DNA from: Planctomycetaceae bacterium
GTDB taxonomy: Bacteria; Planctomycetota; Planctomycetia; Planctomycetales; Planctomycetaceae
Direction: 5' to 3'
Length of the DNA: 64,000 nucleotides
NCBI GenBank assembly: GCA_019636285.1
Contig: JAHBXV010000009.1
Coordinates: forward strand, 1 to 64,000
The stretch's first letter is position 1. Every line of letters starts with the position of its first letter. The position numbers were made by a program, and so were the translations under genes. Positions 19,421 to 29,097 of the stretch are shown here, piece after piece. The notes beneath the pieces were generated by a model. The model made no database searches, was not told the origin of the DNA, and was given only the letters and a program-made list of their open reading frames with translations.

Positions 19421-19825
19421 GTGCTGACCGAACACACTATTGAAATCCGGGTTCGCTACTGCGAGACCGATGCCATGGGCTTTCTGCACCATGGCAATTT
19501 CGCGAACTACTACGAAATGGGACGAACCGAACTGCTGCGGGCGCAGGGGGGGAACTACCGGGAGATCGAGGAATCCGGGTTGTTTCTGGTGGTGGTCCGA
19601 CTCGACTGCCGCTTTCATTCGCCGGCGAAGTATGACGATCTGCTCGCGCTCACCACGCGTGTCGACCGCGTGACTCCCGTCAAAATCGAGCACGCCTACG
19701 AGCTACGCCGCGACGGGCTGTTACTGGCATCCGCGAAGTCGACGCTGGCATGCGTCGACCGCGAGGGACGAATCCAACGCGTCCCCGAGAGCCTGGGGAC
19801 ACCGCCACGGAAATCGTCCGAGTAA
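19421..19825 (+). CDS. YbgC-like acyl-CoA thioesterase (hotdog fold)
   Basis: 134 residues. The 4HBT signature is clear: RVRYCETDAMGFLHHGNFANYYEMGRTE, with the Asp of ETDAMG as the expected catalytic residue. These enzymes hydrolyse acyl-CoAs; in E. coli YbgC is linked to the Tol-Pal system, which is not seen here. GTG start at 19421 is supported by GAGGA at 19408-19412. It lies 58 bases after the PurF-type gene and may be co-transcribed with it. Confidence 0.9.
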   Translation: MLTEHTIEIRVRYCETDAMGFLHHGNFANYYEMGRTELLRAQGGNYREIEESGLFLVVVRLDCRFHSPAKYDDLLALTTRVDRVTPVKIEHAYELRRDGLLLASAKSTLACVDREGRIQRVPESLGTPPRKSSE

Positions 19826-19841
19826 CCGGCCGGCCGTTCCC

Positions 19842-20294
19842 TTAGGAGGGAATCGTACGGTCGCGATTTGTTTCGAGCGCCAGCGCGATTGTTTTACCGA
19901 ACAGTCGTTCGATCAATTGCGAGGCGCTCTCGCTCGACTCTTCCTTGCGTTCGCGAAATTGGTCGAGATGGACGGGATTCACGAACACTTCGAGAGGATC
20001 GCGCACGCGCTGCGACTGGGCGACCTGTCGTAACAACCGCTCGTCCTCCCCCGACAGATGATGGGCTCGGACCAGTTCATCCCAGGGAAGTCGGCTTTCG
20101 AGAACGGCCGCCCGTTCGGAGGAGAGCTTGTCCAGCACCGTCACGATCAGCCAGAGGACGCCGACAGCCAGCGTGGCGATCCAGAACACGCTGCCAAATT
20201 GCGAGGAGATTGGCCGGTTCAGATATTGGCCGGCGGATTCGAACGGGCTGACCTGTGCCAGAACCCACGCGGCGGGAAACGATGAGTGGATCAC
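19842..20294 (-). CDS. Small single-pass membrane protein
   Basis: 150 residues. One transmembrane segment (about 36-56, FWIATLAVGVLWLIVTVLD) is followed by a charged cytoplasmic domain (WDELVRAHHLSGEDERLLRQVAQ...). The start is GTG and overlaps the stop of the HEAT-repeat gene by four bases (GTGA), so the two are translationally coupled. I do not recognise the family. The ERLLRQVAQ helix is reminiscent of PilZ-adjacent or DUF-type regulators but gives no firm lead. Confidence 0.75.
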   Translation of the reverse strand: MIHSSFPAAWVLAQVSPFESAGQYLNRPISSQFGSVFWIATLAVGVLWLIVTVLDKLSSERAAVLESRLPWDELVRAHHLSGEDERLLRQVAQSQRVRDPLEVFVNPVHLDQFRERKEESSESASQLIERLFGKTIALALETNRDRTIPS

Positions 20295-21886
20295 GGGAGG
20301 AACTCCCCGGTGGACGCGGCCGTATCGAGGCGCTGCTCGGCAAGAACACTTCGGACGCGGGGACTGGGATCGCCGCGCATCGCTTCGAGCGTCTGCCGGG
20401 CCAGCGGCGTTTGAACCGTCAACAGGACTTCCGCGGCGACGCGCCGGAACAGGGGATCGGGGTCGCTGGCCATTTCCAGCAGTTCCGCCTCCACGCTGGA
20501 AGCGAGCCCCAGTTTGAGAGCCGCCTGCGCGCCCTTCAGGCGGCGGTGGCGGACGGGGGAACTCATTTCCCGATGAAGCTTGGGAATCGCTTCGTGATCG
20601 ACCTTGAGCATCAGTCGCGCGGCTTCGCGGGCCGCGCCGGGATCGAGTCGTTCAATCAGTTCGAGGACACGCTCCAGATTGAAGTCGGCCAGTTCGCGGC
20701 GGGCGGCGTCGCGAACCTCGGCGATTGGACTGTCGAGCCGCTCGATCAGCAGGTTCCACCCTTCAGGCAGGTGGGCCTGGCGCACCTGGGACAAGGCCCA
20801 GACCTGCACTGACGTGTCTTCCGATTCCAAACCATCGAGCACGACGGACTGGACGAGTTGTTCATCGAGCGTGGTGGCTCGCTGCAAAGCTGCCGCCCGT
20901 CCGTCGGCCGACCCGTGACGGAGAATCCATTCGTCGATGGACTGTTTGAGGTCCGAAGGAATCTTCGTGGCATGCGCGAATGCGACGAACGCGGGTTGCA
21001 GCCCGGCCGGAAGATCATTGAGGACGACATCGTAATCTGTCAGAAAGCCGACCTTCGTGAACTGGCGAAGGTTTTGCGACATGATCTGTGACAGGTTGGC
21101 CGGGAGCTGCGACAGAAAAAAGGCGACAAACTCCAGATCTCGACGCTGTTGCACGATTTCGAAGGCGCGTGGGTGAGGATAGTTCTGCCCGAACGCGTCG
21201 ACAATCTGCCGCATGACGGCGGGATGGACGCTTTGCTCCAGAAGGCGGCTCGCCATCGCGCGCAAATCGGCCGGCCCCTGCCACAGCGCGGCGCGCACGC
21301 AGGGATGGGTATGACGGCCAAGGATCAGAGCCGTTTCGACGTATGGTTCCAGGCAGGCGATCTGATTGGTCCGGTTGAAGGCTGACGCCAGTTCCCGCAG
21401 GACAGCCTCGGTGGCGCCTCGCACATGCTCGCGAGTCTCGACGTCGTGAGCGGTCGACTGCGCCTGGTCATGCAGCCGATCGGCCATGACCAGCAAAGTT
21501 TCCCCGGCCGATTGAGAAATTCCGGCGTGCGTCGACTGGGAGAGTCCCACGAGCAGCGGCGCGAAGGTCCAGGCATCGAGCAGTTGCATGGTCAACAGCA
21601 GATCGTTGATCTGCTCGGAATTGCCGTTGTAAAGACCGTGGTGAAACGCGAACCGAAGCGTCGGCAACCGTTCGGCAACGGCTTCGACTACCGCCGAGCG
21701 GCATTGCGGCAGTCGTTGCAGAAGGGCGATGTTGTCTCGATTGGAACCGCGAGCCAGGACGGTGCAAGCGGCACGGACGGCGATCTCGTCGAATTCGTCG
21801 AGAACGGCCGCGAGAATGACGTCGGCCACTTCCGAAGTCGCCGAGTCGCGCAGAACGCGAAAGGTGACATCCAGGGGTTCGGTCAT
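20291..21886 (-). CDS. HEAT-repeat protein
   Basis: 531 residues, almost entirely paired helices. Repeats are visible throughout, for example SPVRHRRLKGAQAALKLGLASS, DPDPLFRRVAAEVLLTVQTP and DPSPRVRSVLAEQRLD at the C-terminus, and RERDAARRELADF-like units before. This is a protein-binding scaffold with no catalytic motif. No signal peptide is seen, so it is likely cytoplasmic, perhaps docking to the membrane through its coupled small membrane partner. ATG at 21886 is preferred to a GTG at 21931. Confidence 0.8.
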   Translation of the reverse strand: MTEPLDVTFRVLRDSATSEVADVILAAVLDEFDEIAVRAACTVLARGSNRDNIALLQRLPQCRSAVVEAVAERLPTLRFAFHHGLYNGNSEQINDLLLTMQLLDAWTFAPLLVGLSQSTHAGISQSAGETLLVMADRLHDQAQSTAHDVETREHVRGATEAVLRELASAFNRTNQIACLEPYVETALILGRHTHPCVRAALWQGPADLRAMASRLLEQSVHPAVMRQIVDAFGQNYPHPRAFEIVQQRRDLEFVAFFLSQLPANLSQIMSQNLRQFTKVGFLTDYDVVLNDLPAGLQPAFVAFAHATKIPSDLKQSIDEWILRHGSADGRAAALQRATTLDEQLVQSVVLDGLESEDTSVQVWALSQVRQAHLPEGWNLLIERLDSPIAEVRDAARRELADFNLERVLELIERLDPGAAREAARLMLKVDHEAIPKLHREMSSPVRHRRLKGAQAALKLGLASSVEAELLEMASDPDPLFRRVAAEVLLTVQTPLARQTLEAMRGDPSPRVRSVLAEQRLDTAASTGEFLP

Positions 21887-22184
21887 GACGACGCGTCCGA
21901 TCGCGGTTCGTTCAGTTTCCCGGGCGTTCACCAGCGCGCTGGAGAGGGTTCCGTCGACGGGAAGACCGATACCTCCCCGAAAGTCCGGATTTCTGCCCGA
22001 GCCTGGCAGACGCGACGCCTCACGACGTCACTTCAAACCTAGTATCGCTCGTCAGGGTCGGTCCTCGACAGAATTGCCGCTTCCGTCGATTCAGTTCGAC
22101 CAGGCGCCAGAATTGGAGTTGTTCGCATATCACCAAATCGCGCGAAGGCAACGATTGTGCCGGATTTGTCGGCCGTTTCGGCGA

Positions 22185-23039
22185 TCAGCCGCGAATAGAG
22201 TTCAGGGTCGCGGCGCGCCAGCCCGTTAACAGCCGGGCCGACTCTCGAACCATGTTGGGGCCATCATGGCCGTGCCGGCTCAGTTCCACATGCACACCGC
22301 CGTCGTAAGCAATCTCGGCCAAAGCGTCGAAGATCGGGGGAAAGTCGATCGAACCTTCCCCGAACGCCAGGTGCTCGTGAACATTCGGCAGCATGTCCTC
22401 GATATGGACGTTCCAGAGTCGCTCCCGCCACGTGCGAATGACCTCGGGAATGGAGCCGTCGTTCAGGCAGTGGATATGCCCCACGTCGAGCGTCAGGCCG
22501 AGATGCGGAGCGTCGCAACGATGGAGCAACTCGCGATACTCGTCCATCGTGGCGATGAGCATGCCCGGTTCTGGCTCGAAGGCAATGCGGACATCGCGCG
22601 GGGCGGCAAAATCGAGGACGCGACGCAGTTCCGCGACCAGGCGATTCATTCCTTCGTCGCGCGGAACATCGTCGTGCAAGATTCCCGACCACAGCGAGAC
22701 CGCGTCGGATTGAAAGTCTTCGGCCAGGCGAATGCAGCGTGCCAGGAATTCGACTCGATGCCGACGACCAGCCGACGTGGGGCTGACCAGCGTCGGCTCA
22801 TGCTTATGACGTGGATCTAGGAGGAATCGCGCGCCGGTTTCAATAACGCTGCGCAGCCCGAGTCGTTCCAACTCCGCCCGAACCGTCGCGACCTGCCCCG
22901 CGAACCCGTCAGAAAATGGGTCGAGGAAATGATGGTCGACGGTGATTGCGACCGATTCGAACCCGACTTCCGCGATCAGTTCGAGGGCATCGCGCCAGCG
23001 GTGGTTTGCCAGGCCGTTGGTGTTGTATCCGAGCCGCAC
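22185..23039 (-). CDS. Sugar phosphate isomerase/epimerase-like TIM-barrel protein
   Basis: 284 residues of the AP-endonuclease-2 / xylose-isomerase-like family. Metal-site motifs are in order: AFEPEPGM (Glu), LTLDVGHIHC (Asp/His), VHIEDMLPNVHEH (His), and HVELSRHGHDGP (Glu). It probably acts on a sugar or a keto-acid; the substrate cannot be read from sequence. GTG at 23039 is supported by AAGGAG at 23048-23053, 8 bases upstream. A hairpin repeat separates it from the large PVC-type gene upstream. Confidence 0.88.
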   Translation of the reverse strand: MRLGYNTNGLANHRWRDALELIAEVGFESVAITVDHHFLDPFSDGFAGQVATVRAELERLGLRSVIETGARFLLDPRHKHEPTLVSPTSAGRRHRVEFLARCIRLAEDFQSDAVSLWSGILHDDVPRDEGMNRLVAELRRVLDFAAPRDVRIAFEPEPGMLIATMDEYRELLHRCDAPHLGLTLDVGHIHCLNDGSIPEVIRTWRERLWNVHIEDMLPNVHEHLAFGEGSIDFPPIFDALAEIAYDGGVHVELSRHGHDGPNMVRESARLLTGWRAATLNSIRG

Positions 23040-23076
23040 CGCAGGGGCTCCTTATTGACGTAGTCCGATGGTCCGA

Positions 23077-23154
23077 GGTGGCACGCCCCTGAGTCTTCGA
23101 AGAGCGTGGCGAACAGGACCACGCCCTTTTGCAAAGCCTGCAGGGCGTGCCACC
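23077..23154. repeat. Hairpin repeat between the PVC-type gene and the isomerase gene
   Basis: GGTGGCACGCCCCTG (23077-23091) and CAGGGCGTGCCACC (23141-23154) pair with a single bulged base around a 49-base centre. A second, smaller hairpin (GCGTGG at 23104-23109 with CCACGC at 23119-23124) is nested inside. The sequence is palindromic and intergenic; it could end transcription from the leftward gene. Confidence 0.65.
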
Positions 23155-23221
23155 CGAACATTCAGCCGTGACAAAAGACTCCAACACTTGGAAGCTTGCC
23201 GGCAGATCCACTCCCCACGTC

Positions 23222-26218
23222 TTACTTTCCGGCGGGCGGCTGCTTGATGAATGCGAGGAGATCGGCCATCTGCTGCGGGGTGATGTCCTTTTCCAGCCCT
23301 TCGGGCATCAGGGACTGGCCCGTCGCAATCAGCTCATCGAGATTTTCACGCAGCACGATGTCTTCTCGCGCTTCGGCCCGACGCAGCGTCAGGCTGGCGG
23401 CGGACTCAGCCGCGACGAGACCCGTCAGCACTTGCCCTTGCAACGTCACGGCCGTGTAGGAGATGAAGCTGGGCTGCGCTTCCCGATTCGGATCGAGAAT
23501 CGCGATCAACAGGTCTTCCGGGGACTTGTTCTGCACCGACTGCATGTCGGGCCCGACGAGAAAGCCCTTGCCGGCCGCCCGGTGACACTGCGCGCATGTC
23601 TTGGCATAGACAGCCGCGCCGCGCTCGGCATCGCCGACCAGATCGAGAGACTTCTTGAAGGTTTCGACGACAGCGCGCCGATTCGCCGAAGCCGGATCTG
23701 CCAGGAGTTTCTCGGCGAGCTTTCGCACTTCGGCGTTCGGATGCTTGAGCAGTACCTGTCGCTTGTCACGTTCGAGTTCCGCAGCCTTCACGGATTGCGA
23801 CTCGACACCGGCCAGGAGTGCCCGAGCCCCCGATTCCGATTGCAGGAGGACATCGACGACGTCTTTCTTGGTGGTCGGACCGAGGCCGCGCCAGGGGGCG
23901 AGTAACCGGTTCGCCATTTCCGGCGTGCGGTGCTTGGCTGATGCCCGCACGACCGCCTGCTGAAGTTCGGGTCCGGTGGACGAGACCAGCAGGTCATCAA
24001 CGAGTTTTGCAACGACGCTTTCGGGAGCGAACTGCAACAGGCCTAAGGCATGCTGTCGTTCGGCCAAGGACGCACTGTCCGAGGTTGCTTGTTCAGCGGC
24101 TTTTGCGAACAGCACGGCGAGTGCGTCCTGTTCTCCCGCGCGCTCGGCAACCGGCACCAGCGACTCGCCACGGCGCGAAAGACCGTCCGAGAAGGCGACG
24201 AGCAGGTTGAGGCGACGCGACGCAGCGAAGTCGGGCGACAGCACCATCTTCAGCCACGGTGCCACATCCGGCGACGGCGGCAGCGTTCCCAGAAGGCGGG
24301 CGAGTTCGAGTTGGAATCCGCTTCCGCCGACATTACGTTCGACGGCCAGCCTGGCCATGGCTCCCCCATGGTTTGCCAGCGACGACATGACCGCGGGTAC
24401 CAGGTCAGGCTCCTTCGGGAAATAGGCGGCACAGCGCAGCAGTCCTTCGACGGCTTCGGACGAATCGAGTTCTCCCAGTGAGAAAGCAACCTGCCAGCGG
24501 ACTCGCGGCGCATCCTCGGTCAGCAGGTCCAGCCAGCGGGTACGAATTTCGACGGACTCTGCCGCGAATGGTTCCGACAACTTGACGGCTTGCTCGCGAA
24601 CTGAGGCATCTGGGTCGCGGAGAGAAACAAGGCATTCGTCCGCGCTCAGCGCTCCCAGACCCTGAAGTGACCAGAGGGCATGTATGCGAGACTGGGGAGT
24701 CGCACCGTTTTCGACCAAGGCTCGTAGCGGTGCGATGGCCGACTTGTCCTGACGTTCCCACAACAGGCGGTGGGCCGTTTCGCGAACCCACGGCTTACCC
24801 GATTCCAGTGCAGCCACCAATTGCGGAATCGATGCTGCGGAGAGCTTGGGGGTCTTCGGGCGATTCCAGTCCGGTGACACGAGTCGATAGATGCGGCCGC
24901 GGTCGTAGCCGCTTTCGAGGTCGACGTGTTCCTTGATGTCGTCCGGAATTGAGAAGGGGTGTTCGATGGTTTCACGATACATGTCGAGGACATAGAGAGT
25001 GCCGTCCGGGGCATTGATGAAGTTGACCGGGCGGAACCAGTTGTCTGGCGACGCGATAAATTCGCAGTTCTCTTCCTGCCGGATCGCGGAGAAGCTGACA
25101 CCCTTGGGCTCCAGTTTCTTGCGATGGACCAGATTCCCGCCGACGTCGCCAATGAACGCGTTCCCGAAGTATTCGGGCGGATAGGCATCGCCGCGATAGA
25201 TGGTGATGCCCGTTGCCGACGTGAAATAGCCGGTGGCGACGAGTTCCGTTTGCGGCGCGCGGCTGGCGAAGGCCGGGTCGGCGGCGCGCCGTGCCGTGCG
25301 GATCACGCGCCACGGTTCGGGAGGACTGATGCGAAACACCAAGGCAGCCGAGCCTTCGGCGGCAATGCTCCGCAGCACGGGGGGCGGAACGAAATGAGGG
25401 TTGCGGTCGAGGTAATTTGACGGAAACACAACATGCTCGATGTGGTTCGAGTTGTTGCAGACGAACCGGTTGCCGAAGTCATCGACACCGTGACCAAACT
25501 GTTCGCCGCCTGAAACCAGTTCGAGCTTTTCCCGCATGGGGTCGAGCCGCAGATCGCGACGGCCCGGAGTCAATTCGGTTCCGTCCTTGAACTTCACGCT
25601 GCCGCCGGCACGACCGGAGGGGAACCAGAGTCCGTGGTCGAGTCCCCAGAGAAAGCCGTTCGCCAGGCCCTGCACGTTGGACTGGCTGAAACCGGTGGCC
25701 CACTCTTCCCGCAAATCGGCGACGCCGTCCTGATTCGTGTCCTTAAGGTAGAGCAACTGGGGCGGCGCCAGCACGAAGACGCCTCCCTTGTAACAGGCGA
25801 CCGATTGCGGCCAGCGGAGTTTGTCGGCGAAGACGGTGCTTTTGTCCATCTTGCCGTCGTCGTCGGTATCAACCAGGAGGCGAATACTTCCCCAGGTCTC
25901 CGGTCGCTGAGCCACATACTTCGGCGCCCGCTGATCGGGCAGGAACGGGTAGTCGCTCATCTGCACGACGTACATCCGGCCATCTTCGTCGAAGGCCGCG
26001 GCGATGGGATCGACCACGTCCGGCTCCGCGGCGACGAGTTCCAGCCCAAAGCCCTTCTGAAGCTGAAACTGCTTCAGGGCCTCGGCGGGGGATGTCGCGG
26101 GAATTCGCGGCATTTTCTCCGCCAGCGAGGGTTCAGCCGCGGCAGCCAGCGAAACGCAGAGGAACGAAACGAGAAAGGCGGGAAGAAACGACGGCGGGAG
26201 GACAGACTGGCGGATCAC
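23222..26218 (-). CDS. PVC-type membrane-bound dehydrogenase / HEAT / heme-binding protein
   Basis: 998 residues with a signal peptide (about 10-27). The N-terminal half (about 40-480) is the planctomycete 'putative membrane-bound dehydrogenase' domain, a beta-propeller of the NHL/glucose-sorbosone dehydrogenase type (QKGFGLELVAAEPDVVDPIAA, YVVQMSDYP, FIGDVGGNLVHRK). A HEAT-repeat middle (about 500-830) follows. The C-terminal cytochrome c domain binds heme through CAQCH, with PDM as likely distal Met (VGPDMQSV). These proteins probably oxidise sugars or related substrates in the periplasm and pass electrons to heme; no member in my memory has a proven substrate. GTG start. Confidence 0.9.
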   Translation of the reverse strand: MIRQSVLPPSFLPAFLVSFLCVSLAAAAEPSLAEKMPRIPATSPAEALKQFQLQKGFGLELVAAEPDVVDPIAAAFDEDGRMYVVQMSDYPFLPDQRAPKYVAQRPETWGSIRLLVDTDDDGKMDKSTVFADKLRWPQSVACYKGGVFVLAPPQLLYLKDTNQDGVADLREEWATGFSQSNVQGLANGFLWGLDHGLWFPSGRAGGSVKFKDGTELTPGRRDLRLDPMREKLELVSGGEQFGHGVDDFGNRFVCNNSNHIEHVVFPSNYLDRNPHFVPPPVLRSIAAEGSAALVFRISPPEPWRVIRTARRAADPAFASRAPQTELVATGYFTSATGITIYRGDAYPPEYFGNAFIGDVGGNLVHRKKLEPKGVSFSAIRQEENCEFIASPDNWFRPVNFINAPDGTLYVLDMYRETIEHPFSIPDDIKEHVDLESGYDRGRIYRLVSPDWNRPKTPKLSAASIPQLVAALESGKPWVRETAHRLLWERQDKSAIAPLRALVENGATPQSRIHALWSLQGLGALSADECLVSLRDPDASVREQAVKLSEPFAAESVEIRTRWLDLLTEDAPRVRWQVAFSLGELDSSEAVEGLLRCAAYFPKEPDLVPAVMSSLANHGGAMARLAVERNVGGSGFQLELARLLGTLPPSPDVAPWLKMVLSPDFAASRRLNLLVAFSDGLSRRGESLVPVAERAGEQDALAVLFAKAAEQATSDSASLAERQHALGLLQFAPESVVAKLVDDLLVSSTGPELQQAVVRASAKHRTPEMANRLLAPWRGLGPTTKKDVVDVLLQSESGARALLAGVESQSVKAAELERDKRQVLLKHPNAEVRKLAEKLLADPASANRRAVVETFKKSLDLVGDAERGAAVYAKTCAQCHRAAGKGFLVGPDMQSVQNKSPEDLLIAILDPNREAQPSFISYTAVTLQGQVLTGLVAAESAASLTLRRAEAREDIVLRENLDELIATGQSLMPEGLEKDITPQQMADLLAFIKQPPAGK

Positions 26219-26451
26219 TCAACAACTCCAGGTCGTGGCGGCATACGGGGACTTGCTACCGGTGAAGCGAGGATCGCACTTCGCCCGGCAAGTCACCGGC
26301 AGCAGCCGTTGTCCAAAACAGGTCGCGGCATGAGCGTTGTCGCGAACAAATCAGCACTCGTTGAAATTATAGGGTGGAGATTCGCCGCTTGCGACCATGC
26401 GGCCGACGCGGAATTACACCCTCGGCAGCGAGGTCGCTACCGAGCCGATTC

Positions 26452-26712
26452 TCATCCCCCGCCAATGGCCGGGAGGATGTGAATTTCATCGTCCTCGTCC
26501 ACCGAGTCGAGCAGGCGTGCTCCCATGCGAGAGCCGACGGCGAGCATGAGGCCGGGTTGAATCGACGAGCCTGCGAACAAGCGATCCCGAATGCCGGGGT
26601 ATTGTTGATCCAGATCCTCGAAGACCTCGCGCACGGTTTTCCCGCGCGCGACAACGGGAGAGTTGCCTCCCGAAAACATTTGCAAAGCCTTGGGGAGGTA
26701 AACGACAGCCAT
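26452..26712 (-). CDS. MoaD/ThiS family small sulfur-carrier-like protein
   Basis: 86 residues ending in Gly-Gly (PAIGGG at the C-terminus), the mark of a ubiquitin-fold sulfur carrier. The fold's middle motif VREVFEDLDQQYPGIRDRLF and the final EDDEIHILPAIGGG fit MoaD-like proteins. It sits 32 bases behind the molybdopterin subunit gene, consistent with a role in making or sulfurating the cofactor for that enzyme. ATG at 26712 is preceded by a GTG in frame. Confidence 0.88.
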   Translation of the reverse strand: MAVVYLPKALQMFSGGNSPVVARGKTVREVFEDLDQQYPGIRDRLFAGSSIQPGLMLAVGSRMGARLLDSVDEDDEIHILPAIGGG

Positions 26713-26744
26713 CACACGGCTTCCGCGATGTCAGAGAGCGAGGC

Positions 26745-29036
26745 TCAATGAGGCTGGCCGTTTCCGGGACGCGACTTCGCCAGGATCGCCGCCATGACTT
26801 TGTGCGGCGCCATGGGAAGCTCGGTCATCCGTACACCGGCCGCCTGGGCTATGGCGATCGCAATGGCCGCCGGCGGCGGACAGATGGGGACTTCGCCCAC
26901 ACCTCGCACGCCATAGGGGTGAGACGGATCGGGAACTTCCACCAGGATCGGCTCGATCATCGGCAGGTCGTAGCACGTCGGAAGACGGTAGTCGAGAAAG
27001 GTCGCGTTTCGCATCGAGCCGCGATCGTCGTACCAGTACTCTTCGTTGAGCGCCCAACCGATCCCCTGCCCGACCCCGCCCTGAATCTGTCCTTCGACAT
27101 AGCTGGGATGAATCGCGGTCCCCACGTCCTGGGCGGCCGTGTATCGCAGAATTTGGACCTTACCGGTTTCGGGATCGACCTCGACGTCGACCAGATGCGT
27201 TGCGAACGCACCGGCCTGATTCGCCTTGCCCGATGTGCCGCGACCGACGAGCGGCTCGCCTGTTTCGTGCAACTCGGCGACGAGTTCCTTGAAGGTCGCC
27301 TTGTGTCCCGGGGCGGTCATCACGCCGTTGGTATAGCAAACCTGGTCGGCGGGCACGTTCCAGAGTTCCGCCGCCCGTGAGACAAGTTGCCGTTCCAGAT
27401 CGCGAGCCGCTTCGACAGCCGCAATGCCTGTCGAGAAGGTGACGCGGCTACCGCCCGTGACGTCGGTGTAGCCAACGCTGTCGGTATCGGCGACGGCGGG
27501 ATGGACGTCTTCGACAGGAATCCCGAGGGTCTCGGCGAACTGCATGGCGATGCTGGTACGGGTGCCGCCAATGTCGGGCGAACCTTCCACCAGCGCGACT
27601 TTTCCATCGCAACCGATCGTGGCCGTGACGGACGATTTCAGGCCGACGTTAAACCAGAATCCCGATGCCATGCCGCGTCCGCGGTTCGGGCCACCAGGCG
27701 GGCTCTTGTAGTGTTCGCTATTACCAATTGCTTGGAGCGTTTCGACCAACCCCACCCGCGAAAAGACCGGGCCATCGACGCGCCGGGTCCCTTCACTCGA
27801 GGCATTCTTCAGGCGAAACTCAAGCGGATCGAGCTTGAGTCTCTGGCAAATTTCGTCGACGACAGTTTCGACGGCGAAGGCGGCCTGCGTCGATCCCGGC
27901 GCGCGATAGGCATTCGTGCGGGGTTTATTGACGCAGACATCGAAGCCTTCCACGCGTGCGTTGGGAATGTCGTAGCACGCGAAAATACACATGCAGCCGG
28001 CGCCGACGGGCGAGCCGGGATAGGCCCCTGCCTCGTAGGCCAGCCAGGCATCCGCTGCCACAAGCTTGCCTGATTCATCGGCCCCGAGTTTGACACGAAT
28101 GACGCCGCCGGGAGTCGGGCCGGTCGCCTCGAAAACGGCCGCGCGATCCATCACGATTTTCACTGGCCGCCCGGTCTTGCGGGACAGAATGGCCGCAACC
28201 GGCGGAAGATAGACCGAGATTTTGCCGCCGAAGCCGCCGCCGATTTCCATCGGAGTGACTTTGACGTCCGACACGGGAATGCGGAGCAATTCCGCCGTTT
28301 GCTGCCGAGCCGTGAACGAACCCTGGGTACTCATCCAGACGGAGACTTTGCCGTCGGCATGCCAGAGAGCCGTCGCGTTGTGGGGTTCGATGTAGCCCTG
28401 GTGGACCGTCGCCAGGTGAAACTCGCGTTCCACCACATGCTTGGCCCGCGCGAAGCCTTCGTCGAGATTGCCTTTTTCAAAGAGAAAATGCTTCGCGACG
28501 TTGGAGGGCTTCGACTCGGCGAGAGCTTCCGCGTTCCCAGCAGGTTGCGTCACCACATCGTCGTTCAGAAGGGGAGCGCCGGCGCGCATCGCCTCGGTCA
28601 CGGTCATGACCGGCGGCAAGGGTTCGTAGTCGACCCGAATGAGCTTGAGCGCTTCCTGGGCGATGTGAATGTTATCTGCCGCCACGGCGGCAACGGCGTG
28701 CCCCTTGTACAGCACCTTGTCGTGCGCGAGGACGTTCGCGCTCAGGTGCCGCATGTTGACGCTGCCTTCGCCCAGTTCGACCATCCGCGATCCCTGGTCG
28801 GGAAGGTCGCGGGCAGTGGCCACGGCCCGAACGCCCGGCAACGCCTCTGCCGCCGACGTGTCAATCGACCGGATTCGCGCATGAGCGTGCGGGCTTCGCA
28901 GCACCGCGCCGGCCAGCAGGCCGGTCAGCATGACGTCGGCGCCGTATTTCGCGCGACCGGTCACCTTGTCAACGCCGTCGTGACGAATGGGCCGCGTGCC
29001 AATCACTTTGTACGAGCGTTGTGCGTTGTCTGGCAT
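26745..29036 (-). CDS. Xanthine-dehydrogenase-family molybdopterin-binding subunit
   Basis: 763 residues. Typical segments run in order: GRAKYGADVMLTGLLAGAVLRSPHAHARI, MEIGGGFGGKIS (cofactor site), NAYRAPGSTQAAFAVET, and GVGEVPICPPPAAIA, whose Glu (about residue 715) is the catalytic base. It binds the Mo-molybdopterin centre and hydroxylates an aldehyde, purine or similar compound. The FAD and 2Fe-2S subunits are encoded upstream, so the enzyme is a three-subunit form. Substrate is unknown. ATG at 29036 follows an in-frame GTG. Confidence 0.93.
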   Translation of the reverse strand: MPDNAQRSYKVIGTRPIRHDGVDKVTGRAKYGADVMLTGLLAGAVLRSPHAHARIRSIDTSAAEALPGVRAVATARDLPDQGSRMVELGEGSVNMRHLSANVLAHDKVLYKGHAVAAVAADNIHIAQEALKLIRVDYEPLPPVMTVTEAMRAGAPLLNDDVVTQPAGNAEALAESKPSNVAKHFLFEKGNLDEGFARAKHVVEREFHLATVHQGYIEPHNATALWHADGKVSVWMSTQGSFTARQQTAELLRIPVSDVKVTPMEIGGGFGGKISVYLPPVAAILSRKTGRPVKIVMDRAAVFEATGPTPGGVIRVKLGADESGKLVAADAWLAYEAGAYPGSPVGAGCMCIFACYDIPNARVEGFDVCVNKPRTNAYRAPGSTQAAFAVETVVDEICQRLKLDPLEFRLKNASSEGTRRVDGPVFSRVGLVETLQAIGNSEHYKSPPGGPNRGRGMASGFWFNVGLKSSVTATIGCDGKVALVEGSPDIGGTRTSIAMQFAETLGIPVEDVHPAVADTDSVGYTDVTGGSRVTFSTGIAAVEAARDLERQLVSRAAELWNVPADQVCYTNGVMTAPGHKATFKELVAELHETGEPLVGRGTSGKANQAGAFATHLVDVEVDPETGKVQILRYTAAQDVGTAIHPSYVEGQIQGGVGQGIGWALNEEYWYDDRGSMRNATFLDYRLPTCYDLPMIEPILVEVPDPSHPYGVRGVGEVPICPPPAAIAIAIAQAAGVRMTELPMAPHKVMAAILAKSRPGNGQPH

Positions 29037-29097
29037 CACTGTCTCGCGCGAGAAAATTGCTTCACGGATCGATCAATACAATTCGTCGGCAATGCGA

